In this document: positions 1 through 9,068 of the stretch, piece by piece | Position numbering within the stretch: position 1 is the first letter of the stretch | How the letters are laid out: every line of letters begins with the position of its first letter | Assembly (NCBI RefSeq): GCF_003012745.1 | Contig: NZ_PXYK01000005.1 | Span: forward strand, 218,434-282,433 | DNA: 64,000 nucleotides | Direction of reading: 5' to 3' | Origin: Kumtagia ephedrae | GTDB taxonomy: Bacteria > Pseudomonadota > Alphaproteobacteria > Rhizobiales > Rhizobiaceae | Translations under genes and position numbers: made by a program | The notes under the pieces: generated by a model | What the model was told of the DNA's origin: nothing | The model's input: only the letters and a program-made list of their open reading frames with translations | Databases searched by the model: none

Positions 1-2971
1 TGATCTGCATCATGTCGGAGTTGACGAGATACTCCGTGGTCACGCCGAAGCGGCCCGACGCCACCTGCTTGATCGCCGAGCGCTCTGGGTTGGCCCCGCC
101 GCCGGGCAGCGGCAGGTAGCGGTCCGGCTCCTCGCCGCCCTCGCCGGTGTTCGACTTGCCGCCGATCTGGTTCATGGCGCGCGCCAGCGTGGTATGCGCC
201 TCGCGGCTGATCGAGCCGAACGACATGGCACCGGTGGAGAAGCGCCGCACGACCTCGGCGGCCGGCATCACCTCGTCGAGCGGCACCTTCTTGCGGCCGC
301 TGGCCTCCGCCAGCTTGATGTTGAAAAGGCCGCGGATCGACTTTGCCCGCGCGATCTCGCTGTCGATCTGCTCGGAAAATTCCTTGAAGGTGTCCCACGA
401 GCCCTGCCGCACGGCATGCTGCAGCGAGGCGACGGCGTCGGGCGACCAGACATGCGCCTCGCCGCGCATGCGGAACAGATACTCGCCGCCGACCTCCAGA
501 TTGTTGCGCAGCACCGGGTCGTCGCCGAAGGCGTCGCCGTGGCGCAGCACGGTCTCGGCCGCCACCTCGTCCAGCCCGACGCCCTCGATCGTCGTCGCCG
601 TGCCGGTGAAGTACTTTTCGACGAAATCGGACTTCAGCCCGATCGCGTCGAATATCTGCGCGCCGCAATAGGACTGGTAGGTCGAGATGCCCATCTTGGA
701 CATGACCTTGAGGATGCCCTTGCCGATCGACTTGATGTAGCGGCCGACCACCTCGTAGGCGTCGACCTCGGCGGGCAGCTCGCCGCGCTTGTGCATGTCG
801 AGCAGCGTGTCGAAGGCGAGATAGGGATTGATCGCCTCGGCGCCGTAGCCGGCCAGGCAGCAGAAATGATGCACCTCGCGCGGCTCGCCGGATTCGACCA
901 CGAGGCCGACCGACGTGCGCAGGCCCTTGCGGATCAGGTGATGGTGCACCGCCGCCGTCGCCAGCAGCGCCGGGATGGCGATGCGGTCCGGCCCGACCTG
1001 GCGGTCGGACAGGATGATGATGTTGTAGCCGCCGGCCACGGCCGCCTCGGCACGGTCGCACAGGCGGTCGACCGCACCCGGCATGCCGGAAGCGCCTTCC
1101 GTCGCCGCGTAGGTGACGTCGAGCGTCTTGGTGTCGAAGCGGTCCTCGGTATGGCCGATCGAGCGGATCTTCTCGAGATCGCCATTGGTGAGGATCGGCT
1201 GGCGCACCTCGAGCCGCTTGCGGCGCGAATTGCCGACCAGATCGAAGATGTTCGGACGCGGCCCGATGAAGGAGACCAGGCTCATCACCAGCTCCTCGCG
1301 GATCGGATCGATCGGCGGGTTGGTGACCTGCGCGAAGTTCTGCTTGAAATAGGTGTAGAGCAGCTTCGACTTGTCCGACATGGCCGAGATCGGCGTGTCG
1401 GTGCCCATCGAGCCGACGGCCTCCTGGCCCGTGGTCGCCATCGGCGACATCAGCAGCTTCGCATCCTCCTGCGTGTAGCCGAAGGCCTGCTGGCGGTCGA
1501 GCAGCGAGACATCCCTGCGCAGCGCGCGCGGCTCGACCGGGCTCAGATCCTCCAGCACGAGCTGGGTCCGCTTCAGCCAGTCGCGGTAGGGATGCTTCCG
1601 GGCGATCTCCGACTTGATCTCGTCATCGGAGACGATGCGGCCCTTGACCAGGTCGATCAGCAGCATCTTGCCCGGCTGCAAGCGCCACTTCTGGACGATA
1701 TGCTTCTCCTCGATCGGCAGCACGCCGGCCTCCGAGGCCAGGATGACCCGGTCGTCGTCGGTGACGATGTAGCGCGCCGGCCGCAGCCCGTTGCGGTCGA
1801 GCGTCGCGCCGATCTGCCGCCCGTCGGTGAAGCAGACCGCGGCCGGGCCGTCCCACGGCTCCATCAGGGCGGCGTGGTACTCGTAGAAGGCCTTGCGCTC
1901 GGCATCCATCGACTTGTTGCCGGCCCAGGCTTCCGGGATCAGCATCATCATCGCATGCGCCAGGCTGTAGCCGCCCTGGAACAGGAATTCGAGCGCGTTA
2001 TCGAAGCAGGCCGTGTCCGACTGCCCCTCGTAGGAGATCGGCCAGAGCTTGGAGATGTTGTTGCCGAACAGTTCGCTGTCGACCGAGGCCTGGCGCGCCG
2101 CCATCCAGTTGTTGTTGCCGCGCACGGTGTTGATCTCGCCATTGTGGGCGACCATGCGGTAGGGATGCGCCAGCTTCCACGACGGAAACGTGTTGGTGGA
2201 GAAGCGCTGGTGGACGAGGATCAGCGCCGTCTCGAAGCGCGGATCCGACAGATCCTTGTAATAGGCGCCGACCTGGTAGGCCAGGAACATGCCCTTGTAG
2301 ATGATGGTGCGCGCCGACAGCGACACGCAGTAGGAGCCGATGTCCCTGTTGTCGTTCTCGGCATAGATGCGGCCGGAGATCACCTTGCGCAGCAGATAGA
2401 GCCGCGCCTCGTACTCCTCGTCGTCGGTAATGTCGGGCGGGCGGCCGATGAATACCTGCCGGTGGAACGGCTCCGAGGCGACGATGTCCGGCGCCTTCGA
2501 CAGCGAGGAATTGTCGACCGGCACATCGCGGAAGCCGATGAGCGGCAGCCCCTCGGATTGCGCGGACTCCGCGATGATCTCGTTGACGTGCTCGCGCAGC
2601 GCCGCGTCCCGCGGCATGAACCAGTGGCCGACGCCGTACTGGCCGGCGGGCGGCAGCTCGATGCCCTGCCTGGCCATCTCCTCGCGGTAGAAGCGGTCGG
2701 GAATCTGAACGAGCACGCCGGCGCCGTCGCCCATCAGCGGGTCGGCGCCGACCGCGCCGCGATGCGTCAGGTTCTCGAGCATGGCGAGCCCGTCCTTGAC
2801 GATCTGGTGCGACTTCACTCCCTTCATCTGGGCGATGAAGCCGACGCCGCAGGCGTCATGCTCGTTGCGCGGATCGTACAGGCCCTGGGCGCCGGGAACG
2901 CGTTTGGCGGCGACGGCATTGGTCGGGGCGGCAAACTGCCGCGCGCGCGTCGCAAATGGCATGTCCGTCAT
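1..2971 (-). CDS. gltB: Glutamate synthase (NADPH) large chain, 3' end beyond the window
   Basis: This is the large subunit of glutamate synthase, which turns glutamine plus 2-oxoglutarate into two glutamates. About 990 codons are visible and the frame runs off the left edge; the family is usually near 1,550 residues. The ATG at 2971 follows GGAGGA. A short propeptide precedes the class II glutaminase nucleophile Cys41 in HDACGVGF, which is the expected processing point. The glutaminase domain (about 41-430) and the central domain follow, and the start of the FMN-binding synthase domain is recognisable near the edge (SFGSISREAHTTLA). The flavin-binding core and C-terminus lie outside the window. 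No small subunit is seen. Identification is certain. Confidence 0.97.
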   Translation of the reverse strand, partial: MTDMPFATRARQFAAPTNAVAAKRVPGAQGLYDPRNEHDACGVGFIAQMKGVKSHQIVKDGLAMLENLTHRGAVGADPLMGDGAGVLVQIPDRFYREEMARQGIELPPAGQYGVGHWFMPRDAALREHVNEIIAESAQSEGLPLIGFRDVPVDNSSLSKAPDIVASEPFHRQVFIGRPPDITDDEEYEARLYLLRKVISGRIYAENDNRDIGSYCVSLSARTIIYKGMFLAYQVGAYYKDLSDPRFETALILVHQRFSTNTFPSWKLAHPYRMVAHNGEINTVRGNNNWMAARQASVDSELFGNNISKLWPISYEGQSDTACFDNALEFLFQGGYSLAHAMMMLIPEAWAGNKSMDAERKAFYEYHAALMEPWDGPAAVCFTDGRQIGATLDRNGLRPARYIVTDDDRVILASEAGVLPIEEKHIVQKWRLQPGKMLLIDLVKGRIVSDDEIKSEIARKHPYRDWLKRTQLVLEDLSPVEPRALRRDVSLLDRQQAFGYTQEDAKLLMSPMATTGQEAVGSMGTDTPISAMSDKSKLLYTYFKQNFAQVTNPPIDPIREELVMSLVSFIGPRPNIFDLVGNSRRKRLEVRQPILTNGDLEKIRSIGHTEDRFDTKTLDVTYAATEGASGMPGAVDRLCDRAEAAVAGGYNIIILSDRQVGPDRIAIPALLATAAVHHHLIRKGLRTSVGLVVESGEPREVHHFCCLAGYGAEAINPYLAFDTLLDMHKRGELPAEVDAYEVVGRYIKSIGKGILKVMSKMGISTYQSYCGAQIFDAIGLKSDFVEKYFTGTATTIEGVGLDEVAAETVLRHGDAFGDDPVLRNNLEVGGEYLFRMRGEAHVWSPDAVASLQHAVRQGSWDTFKEFSEQIDSEIARAKSIRGLFNIKLAEASGRKKVPLDEVMPAAEVVRRFSTGAMSFGSISREAHTTLARAMNQIGGKSNTGEGGEEPDRYLPLPGGGANPERSAIKQVASGRFGVTTEYLVNSDMMQI

Positions 2972-3199
2972 CGCTCGGTCCTCCGTCGTCTTCCGCTTCC
3001 CCGGCGTCCGCCGCCGGTCAGGCCGGCGGCATCGGGATCGGGTTACGGTGGTCTCTCGAATTCACCGCGTCTTCGTCGCACCGGATAGCGCCCGCAGACC
3101 GGCTCCCTGTCAATCCGGCAATGCGGGTACTGGTCACAGAACGAGCCGGAACGGCGCATTTGACGCGCTCGATCCGGCGACTACTGCGCGGATAAATAA

Positions 3200-3214
3200 G
3201 ACAGCACTGCTGTC
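3200..3214. promoter_or_regulatory. 15-bp perfect palindrome in the gltB/ltaE divergent region
   Basis: GACAGCA-C-TGCTGTC is a perfect inverted repeat about 230 bp upstream of gltB and 210 bp upstream of the aldolase gene. It sits in an AT-rich patch (GATAAATAAG just before it). The size and symmetry suit a dimeric repressor operator. I cannot assign the regulator. Confidence 0.35.
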
Positions 3215-3271
3215 CTAAATTTCTTATGACAGAAACCGGCGCCCCGCACAAGACCGAATTGGAAACAAACC

Positions 3272-3418
3272 ATGAGCACCGCGAAAGAAAATGTCTTCCG
3301 GCGCGACGTTTCGCGCAACTTCCGGTCGCGGAGCAGCTGGAACCTGCCCTGCCGCCCAAGCACGTCCTGGCCCTTGAAAGCCGCCGCGGAATGGCGTCTT
3401 GTCGCCCTTCCCGCCTGA
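3272..3418 (+). CDS. Possible small protein (48 aa), function unknown
   Basis: An ATG-started frame of 48 codons lies in the 450-bp region between gltB and the aldolase gene and ends 7 bp before the aldolase ATG. The product is basic and serine/arginine-rich (MSTAKENVFRRDVSRNFRSR...). Third codon positions are GC-rich like real genes here. The ribosome site is weak (TTGGAAAC). It could be a leader peptide for ltaE or simply chance. The rest of 2972-3425 shows only the palindrome at 3200. Confidence 0.22.
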   Translation: MSTAKENVFRRDVSRNFRSRSSWNLPCRPSTSWPLKAAAEWRLVALPA

Positions 3419-3425
3419 TCGACCC

Positions 3426-4487
3426 ATGGACCTTCGCATGCAGTTTTCTTCCGACAATTGGGCCGGCGCCCACCCTAGGGTCGCCGAGAACCTGACGCGA
3501 CGCACTGCCGGCTACGATGCCGCCTATGGCGGCGGAGCGCTCGACAAGGCGGTCGCGGCAAAGTTCAACGATATCTTCGAGCGCGAGGTCGACGTCTTCT
3601 TCGTTGGTACCGGCACCGCCGCGAACGCGCTGTCGCTCAGCCTGTACAACCCTCCGGGCGGCATCTCCTTCTGTCACCGCGAAGCGCATGTCATCGAGGA
3701 CGAATGCGGCGCGCTCGAATATCTCAGCGGCGGAGGACGGCTGCGCACCGTCGACGGCGCCGAGGGCCGCATCTCGGCCGAAAGCCTCGACCGGGCGATC
3801 GGCCGCTTCGTGCCGACCTTCGTCCATGCCGGGCGGCCGGCGGCGGTGACCATTACCCAGGCCACCGAAGCCGGCACCGTCTATTCGCTCGACGACATCG
3901 CGGCGATCTCGAACGTGGCCAAGACATACGGCCTGCCGCTGCACATGGACGGCGCCCGCTTCGCCAATGCGCTGGTCGCGTTGAAGACGACGCCGGCCGA
4001 GATGACCTGGAAGCGCGGGGTCGACATCCTGTCCTTCGGCGCCACCAAGAACGGCTGCTGGTGCGCCGAGGCGGTGGTGCTGTTCGACCGCGGCAAGGCC
4101 GAGGAGTTCCCCTTCCTGCGCAAGCGCGCCGCGCAGCTCTTCTCCAAGTCGCGCTTCATCGCCGCCCAGTTCGAGGCCTATTTCGCCGACGGCCTGTGGC
4201 TGGAGACGGCGGCGCACGCCAACGCCATGGCCGCCCGTCTGGCCACCGCGATCCGCGCATCGAACAACGCCCGACTGGCCTGGGAGCCGCAGGCCAACGA
4301 GGTGTTCGCCATCATGCGGAAGGAGACGATGCAGATGGCGCTCGCCGCCGGCGCGTCCTTCTACGACTGGCCTCCGCCGCACGGCTTCGCCGGCACGATC
4401 GGCGAGGACGAGACGATGTGCCGGCTGGTCACCAGCTTCGCGACCACGGCAGCGGAGGTGGATGCGCTGGCGGGGCTGATCGGCTGA
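3426..4487 (+). CDS. ltaE: Low-specificity L-threonine aldolase (PLP, fold type I)
   Basis: The protein belongs to the beta-eliminating lyase/threonine aldolase family, which cleaves L-threonine or allo-threonine to glycine and acetaldehyde with pyridoxal phosphate. Visible signatures are SDNWAGAHP at the N-terminus, FVGTGTAANALSL, the CHREAHVIEDECGA segment, the LHMDGARFANA cofactor aspartate region, and the PLP lysine in SFGATKNG. Length (353 aa) is typical. The start is uncertain: ATG 3426 or ATG 3438 (MQFSSDN..., preceded by a weak TGGA), and many relatives begin at the latter. It is transcribed alone. Confidence 0.93.
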   Translation: MDLRMQFSSDNWAGAHPRVAENLTRRTAGYDAAYGGGALDKAVAAKFNDIFEREVDVFFVGTGTAANALSLSLYNPPGGISFCHREAHVIEDECGALEYLSGGGRLRTVDGAEGRISAESLDRAIGRFVPTFVHAGRPAAVTITQATEAGTVYSLDDIAAISNVAKTYGLPLHMDGARFANALVALKTTPAEMTWKRGVDILSFGATKNGCWCAEAVVLFDRGKAEEFPFLRKRAAQLFSKSRFIAAQFEAYFADGLWLETAAHANAMAARLATAIRASNNARLAWEPQANEVFAIMRKETMQMALAAGASFYDWPPPHGFAGTIGEDETMCRLVTSFATTAAEVDALAGLIG

Positions 4488-4700
4488 AGAGGGCCCGGCC
4501 GCGCGATCGGGCCACACGCACCGAAGGAGGCCGGCGTCGGAGCAAAGCGGAAGAGAGCAAGGCAACGCCGGCGCCAAGCAGTTGCCTCTGCTTCCTATCC
4601 GCTGAGCCCTTGACCTCAACCTAGATTGAGGAATTACAGGGAAGGCAATGGCACACCTCACCGGCCGCCTCCCGGCCGGCCCAGTGATCGGAGCAGCAGC

Positions 4701-5924
4701 GTGACGTCAACCCAATCGGCCGCGACCGACACGCATGCGGCGAGGCAACCGGGCTTCGGCCGCAAGGTGACGCTGCTTTCGGTCGCCACGCTCACCATCA
4801 TGGCCGGCACGACGATCTCGCCATCGCTGCCGGCGATCGAGGCCGCTTTCGCCGAGGTCGACAAAGTGCAGTTGCTCGCCCGCATGGTGCTGACCCTGCC
4901 GGCGCTGTTCGTCGCCTTCTGCGCACCGCTGATCGGCGGCCTTGCCGACCGCTACGGCCGCCTGCGCCTGCTGACCGCCTCGATCGTGCTGTACGGCGTC
5001 GCAGGCGTTTCCGGACTGTTCGTCGACAGCCTCGCCGCGCTGCTCGTCGGCCGCGCCGCGCTCGGCGTCGCCATCGGCGGCATCATGACGCTGGTCACCG
5101 CGCTGGTCGGCGACTATTTCGTCGGCCCGGAGCGCGAGCGCTATCTCGGCCTGCAGCAGGCCTTCACCGGCCTGGGGGGTGTCGTCTTCGTGCTCGGCGG
5201 CGGCATGCTGGCCGATTTTCACTGGCGGGCGCCCTTCGCGGTCTATGCGATGGCATTCGCCATCATCCCGGCCGTCATCCTGTTCCTGACCGAGCCGAGG
5301 CGCTTCGGCGCCGCGTCGCCGGTCGCCGCAAGCCAAGCCGAAGCGCCGGTGAAATGGCTGCCGGTGGCCGCACTTTGCCTTCTGTCCTTCCTGATCAACG
5401 TCGCCTTCTACGTCGTGCCGTCGCAACTGCCGTTCCAGATGCGCGCGATCGGCCTGACTGCCCCGAGCAGCGCCGGCCTGGCACTCGGCCTGCACAACCT
5501 CGTCATGGCCGGCACGGCCTTGTGTTACGGGCGCTTGCGCGCCTCGCTGAGCATCCCGGCGATCTTCGGCATGGGCCTCGCGCTGATGGCGCTCGGCTTC
5601 CTGCTGGTTTCAGCATCCGACACGATGCCGTCGGTCCTGATCGCGATGGCGGTCTGCGGCGCCGGCCTGGGTGTCGCCGTGCCGAACCTGATGTCGGCGG
5701 CGATCTCGGTGGCGACACCGTCGACGCGCGGGCGCATCGCCGGCACGGTCACCGCCAGCATGTTCATCGGCCACTTCTCCTCGCCTTTCGCAAGCCAGCC
5801 CTGGATCGAGTCCTTCGGTTATGCCGCGACCTTCCGCGATGCGGGCTTTGGCCTCATCCTGCTGGCATTCGCCGCCGCGGCCGTCGGCCTGTTTTGGACA
5901 GGCCTCACGTCGCATCGAAGCTGA
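4701..5924 (+). CDS. MFS transporter, drug:H+ antiporter-like
   Basis: This is a twelve-helix major facilitator of about 407 residues. The motif-A loop GGLADRYGRLRLL follows the second membrane segment, and the TM1 pattern TIMAGTTISPSLPAI is typical of DHA1 multidrug exporters. The GTG at 4701 is chosen because GGAGCAG lies just upstream and the protein then begins shortly before TM1; the frame stays open upstream to a TTG at 4626. The substrate cannot be read from sequence. There is no adjacent regulator. Confidence 0.85.
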   Translation: MTSTQSAATDTHAARQPGFGRKVTLLSVATLTIMAGTTISPSLPAIEAAFAEVDKVQLLARMVLTLPALFVAFCAPLIGGLADRYGRLRLLTASIVLYGVAGVSGLFVDSLAALLVGRAALGVAIGGIMTLVTALVGDYFVGPERERYLGLQQAFTGLGGVVFVLGGGMLADFHWRAPFAVYAMAFAIIPAVILFLTEPRRFGAASPVAASQAEAPVKWLPVAALCLLSFLINVAFYVVPSQLPFQMRAIGLTAPSSAGLALGLHNLVMAGTALCYGRLRASLSIPAIFGMGLALMALGFLLVSASDTMPSVLIAMAVCGAGLGVAVPNLMSAAISVATPSTRGRIAGTVTASMFIGHFSSPFASQPWIESFGYAATFRDAGFGLILLAFAAAAVGLFWTGLTSHRS

Positions 5925-6044
5925 GCGCCGTCCCGTCGCTGCGCGGCGATCCGGCCGGACCTGTCACCGGCGGCCCGATGCTGGCGCGTATTTGGAACCT
6001 GCGGCTCCTGGCTGCTTTCCCCCGTGAAGGAAAGGAGTTTCCGC

Positions 6045-6395
6045 ATGTCGACATTCAGCGAATTCATGAAAGAGCGCGAGAAGGCGGCGGCGGCCTATTG
6101 CCAGGGCGATGGCGAACCCGTGCTGGCGTTGAGCACGGCGCGGGAGCCCGCCAGCTTCTTCGGCCCCGACGGCAAGGTCTTGCAGTTCGGCCGGGACGGC
6201 GAGAGCCGGTTCGAGGTTCACCAGACGGCGGAGGCCGGAGACATCGCCTACTGGAGCGGCGTGCAGCGGGCGATCGTAGAGCTGGGCGGCCGTCGCGTGC
6301 CGATGGACCTGCGCGTCACCGAACTGTTCCGCCGCGAGGACGAAGCATGGAAGCTGGTCCATCGCCATGCCGACATCCTGAAATCCGGCGAGTGA
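6045..6395 (+). CDS. SnoaL/NTF2-like small protein
   Basis: This protein of 116 aa resembles the DUF4440/SnoaL-like NTF2 fold: an N-terminal helix (FSEFMKEREKAAAAYCQGD), then beta strands, ending in TELFRREDEAWKLVHRHADIL, the typical last strands of the family. Members are often ketosteroid-isomerase-like enzymes or binding domains of unknown substrate. ATG 6045 follows GAAAGGAGTTTCCGC, a good ribosome site. The function remains unknown. Confidence 0.75.
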   Translation: MSTFSEFMKEREKAAAAYCQGDGEPVLALSTAREPASFFGPDGKVLQFGRDGESRFEVHQTAEAGDIAYWSGVQRAIVELGGRRVPMDLRVTELFRREDEAWKLVHRHADILKSGE

Positions 6396-6404
6396 CCACC
6401 AACG

Positions 6405-6428
6405 AAAAGCGGCGCCCGAAGGCGCCGC
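6405..6428 (-). terminator. Rho-independent terminator of the hsp20 gene
   Basis: On the minus strand an 8-bp stem GGCGCC-rich hairpin (6409-6428) closes with a UUCG tetraloop and is followed by TTTTCGTT. It lies 25 bp after the stop of the small heat-shock gene. Confidence 0.75.
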
Positions 6429-6453
6429 CGCAATCGTCAGATCAAAGCCGGTC

Positions 6454-6918
6454 TTAGTTGACGCTGGTCTCGATCTGCTTGGCCTTGGCCGGCGCAGCCG
6501 CGATGGCGATCTTGCGCGGCTTCAGCTCCTCCGGAACGTTGCGCTTCAGATCGATGTGGAGAAGGCCGTTCTTGAGGGTGGCGCCGACGACCTCGACATG
6601 ATCGGCGAGCTGGAAACGGCGCTCGAAGGCGCGCCCGGCAATGCCGCGATAGATCACTTCGCTGCCTTCGCCGTTGCCCTCCTCCTTGCGCTCGCCCTTC
6701 ACGCTGAGCACGTTGCGGTGCGACTGGATGTCGATGTCGCTGTCGGCGAAGCCCGCCACCGCCATGGTGATGCGGTAGGAGTCCTCACCGGTCCGCTCGA
6801 TGTTGTAGGGCGGATAGGACTGACCGTTCTCGGGCTGGCCGAGCGAGTCGAGCAGCGTGAAGAGCCGGTCGAAGCCGACGGTGGAACGATAGAGAGGGGA
6901 AAAATCGACGTGACGCAT
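6454..6918 (-). CDS. Hsp20/IbpA family small heat-shock protein
   Basis: This alpha-crystallin-type ATP-independent holdase has 154 aa. The N-terminus MRHVDFSPLYRSTVGFDRLF is the classic IbpA start, followed by the crystallin domain (YRITMAVAGFADSDIDI, LSVKGERKEE, RGIAGRAFERRFQLADHVEV, GLLHIDLKRNVPEE). The ATG at 6918 follows AGGAGAACAGACA. The leader carries a ROSE-like thermometer and an RpoH-like promoter (separate entries), so expression is probably controlled by heat at both transcription and translation. A terminator follows. Confidence 0.95.
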   Translation of the reverse strand: MRHVDFSPLYRSTVGFDRLFTLLDSLGQPENGQSYPPYNIERTGEDSYRITMAVAGFADSDIDIQSHRNVLSVKGERKEEGNGEGSEVIYRGIAGRAFERRFQLADHVEVVGATLKNGLLHIDLKRNVPEELKPRKIAIAAAPAKAKQIETSVN

Positions 6919-7014
6919 TGTCTGTTCTCCTGTTGAGCAACATGGCGTTTTGACCGTCGCGAGGACCCGTACTGGCATCCCGCAGTGATCAGCGGCCCCG
7001 TTCTGGCGACCGCA
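6919..7014 (-). promoter_or_regulatory. ROSE-like RNA thermometer in the hsp20 5' leader
   Basis: The leader of about 95 nt ends in TTGCT-CAAC-AGGA on the minus strand. TTGCT (6936-6940) can pair with the Shine-Dalgarno AGGA (6928-6931) through U-A, U-G, C-G and U-A with one bulged G. This is the diagnostic closing hairpin (U-U/C-GCU motif) of ROSE elements known from rhizobial small heat-shock genes. Upstream G/C-rich segments could form the further stem-loops. The covariance search was not run. Confidence 0.65.
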
Positions 7015-7020
7015 AAATTT

Positions 7021-7049
7021 ATTTGGGTGAGGCTTCCGCGCATTTCAAG
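7021..7049 (-). promoter_or_regulatory. Sigma-32 (RpoH)-like promoter of hsp20
   Basis: On the minus strand CTTGAA (7044-7049) is followed after 16 nt by CCCAAAT (7021-7027), close to the alphaproteobacterial RpoH pattern. The predicted start near 7014 gives a leader length normal for ROSE elements. The remaining stretch to 7334 shows no gene. Confidence 0.5.
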
Positions 7050-7334
7050 GGAATATCCCCGTGCCATCCGCGTTCATGAACCGGAGATGAACCGCGCCTT
7101 CGGCCGCCGTTCAGCCGGCACGACCTAGGCTCGGACGTCTCGAGAAAGCGCCGCGCCTGCGCGGCGTGACGGGGCCGAGCCGGGTGCATCGTCCCTTCCG
7201 CCCGGATCGAAAAGGCCGGAACGCCGTGTAAGGCGGCTTCGGCCTGCTCCGTCGTCCAACGCTCCGTTGCAATTGCCGGCCAAGCGCCTAATTTCGCGAG
7301 GGTGCCACTTTCCAGCCCCGACGGGCGAGCCGCA

Positions 7335-8306
7335 ATGACCGAACTCTTCTTCGACATCCCCGGCAATCCACGCCCGGATCGCGCCGCCGGCGGCTTCCTG
7401 AAGACTCGCGACGGCTACCGGCTGCGCTACGCCCACTTCCTGCCCGACGGGCAGCCGGCGCGGGGCACGGTGGTCGTCCTGCCTGGCCGCAACGAATGCA
7501 TCGAGAAGTATTTCGAGACCATCCGTGACCTCTCAGCACGCGGTCTCGGCAGCGTGATCATGGATTGGCGCGGCCAGGGCGCGTCCGACCGGCTGATCCG
7601 CAACCCCATGCCCGGCCATGTCATCTCCTTCGATCATTACGCCCACGACCTCGACCAGCTCTTCACCGAGATCGTGCTGCCCGACTGCCGTGGTCCCTAT
7701 TTCGTGCTTGCCCATTCGACCGGAGCGCTGATCGCGCTGCTCGCGGCGCCGCGATTGGCCAACCGGGTGCAGCGCATGGTGCTGATCGCGCCGTTCCTCG
7801 GCCTTGTCGGCATGCCATTGTCGATGAGGAACATCCGCCGCATCCTCGGCCTGCTCTACTGGATCGGCCTGCGCCGCATCTATGCCTCCGGCGGCAGGCG
7901 ACCCGAGCAGGCACCGCCCTTCGGCACCAACAAGCTGACCACCGACGCCGACCGCTACCGCCGCAACATGTCGTTGTGGGCGGCCCACCCGCAGCTGACG
8001 CTCGGCGGCCCCACCGTCTCCTGGGTGCGCGCCGCCTGCATCGCCGCCGACATGATCCAGAGCCCCGCCTTCGTTGAGCGCTTCCGCATCCCGACGCTGG
8101 TGGTGGCGGCGGGCGCCGATGAAGTCGTGTCGACCCGCGCCATCGAGGATTTCGCCCGACGGCTGAAGACCGCCTCGCTGCTCACCATAGACGGCGCCCG
8201 CCACGAGATCCTGCAGGAAGCCGACCGCTACCGCGAGCAGCTTCTGGCGGCCTTCGACGCCTTCGTCCCGGGATCGGCGGCCGAGGCCGTCGAGGCCGCG
8301 GATTGA
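7335..8306 (+). CDS. Alpha/beta hydrolase, lysophospholipase (PldB/Hydrolase_4) family
   Basis: This serine hydrolase has 323 aa. The oxyanion/strand segment VVLPGRNECIEKYFE, the family motif VIMDWRGQGASDR, the nucleophile elbow LAHSTGAL (catalytic Ser), the acid in VVAAGADEVVS and the histidine in DGARHEIL are all visible. This pattern fits monoglyceride lipase/lysophospholipase L2-type enzymes, which cleave acyl esters of lysophospholipids or monoglycerides. ATG 7335 has only a poor ribosome site. It has no operon partner; the next gene is convergent. Confidence 0.85.
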   Translation: MTELFFDIPGNPRPDRAAGGFLKTRDGYRLRYAHFLPDGQPARGTVVVLPGRNECIEKYFETIRDLSARGLGSVIMDWRGQGASDRLIRNPMPGHVISFDHYAHDLDQLFTEIVLPDCRGPYFVLAHSTGALIALLAAPRLANRVQRMVLIAPFLGLVGMPLSMRNIRRILGLLYWIGLRRIYASGGRRPEQAPPFGTNKLTTDADRYRRNMSLWAAHPQLTLGGPTVSWVRAACIAADMIQSPAFVERFRIPTLVVAAGADEVVSTRAIEDFARRLKTASLLTIDGARHEILQEADRYREQLLAAFDAFVPGSAAEAVEAAD

Positions 8307-8445
8307 CGCGAGCGCAAACCAGTCGCGCGGCCGGCTGGTGCAGTTCAGGTGCCGTCGCCACGATGTCGCCGCCTCGACAGTCGGCGACCGGTCAGCGTGC
8401 CTCAACCAGAATGCCAGGCATGAAGCGGCGCGTGCCGGTGCGGAA

Positions 8446-8952
8446 TCACGCCGCGCGGCTGAACCGCATATCCCAGTTTGTCTCCCAGGTTTCGCCGCCA
8501 TCGGCGGAAAAGGCCTGCTGCCATCGTGCGGCGCTTTCGGTGATCTCGGACCAGATGAAGCGAACCTTGATCGGCTTTCCGTCGAAGACGTCGTCGCACA
8601 GGAACGTGCCCACGCCGTCCTTGAACGAGCCACGCACCGGCACGTCGATGACCGATGGGTTGCGCCCGTCGATCCACCAGATCGCCCAAAGCCCCGTCGC
8701 GGGATCGAAGGTCCGGACAGCCGCAGCGCGATAGGTGCCGTCGGGAAATTCGATCAAATTGTCCTCGACATTGCCGAAGCCGCCGAGCATCGGCCGCGTC
8801 TCGCTGGTGCCGGCGAACTCGTCCCATCTGGTGTCGCCCTCGAGCCGCTTTTGCAGCCGACGATGACGGACGTTCCAGCGCCCGAACAGGCGATCGAAAT
8901 CGGTATGGCCCTCGGCTTGCGTATCCTGGCTGTGGATGACTTGTTCCGGCAT
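8446..8952 (-). CDS. DUF1579-like conserved protein
   Basis: This cytosolic protein has 168 aa, no signal peptide and many Trp residues, with repeating beta-strand features: FDRLFGRWNVRHRRLQKRL, GNVEDNLIEFPDGTYRAAAVRTFDP, WAIWWIDGRNP, FIWSEITESAARWQQAFSADGGETWETNW. This matches the DUF1579 lipocalin-like group, whose role is unknown. It stands alone between two convergent or unrelated genes. Confidence 0.65.
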   Translation of the reverse strand: MPEQVIHSQDTQAEGHTDFDRLFGRWNVRHRRLQKRLEGDTRWDEFAGTSETRPMLGGFGNVEDNLIEFPDGTYRAAAVRTFDPATGLWAIWWIDGRNPSVIDVPVRGSFKDGVGTFLCDDVFDGKPIKVRFIWSEITESAARWQQAFSADGGETWETNWDMRFSRAA

Positions 8953-9068
8953 TGCGGTTGTCTCCGATGCGAAGATTTCGCTGAGCTTGCAGGCTAGTCC
9001 GGTCCTGCTGACACCACTCTGTCAGGAGGTTTCAGGCGGCGGTCCGTGGCCGGACAGGCGGCGAGCAT

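Noticed and set aside
194..3088. A long open frame on the plus strand opposite gltB
   Set aside because: It is antisense to a clear glutamate synthase gene and its product is low-complexity, arising from the GC-rich codon pattern.
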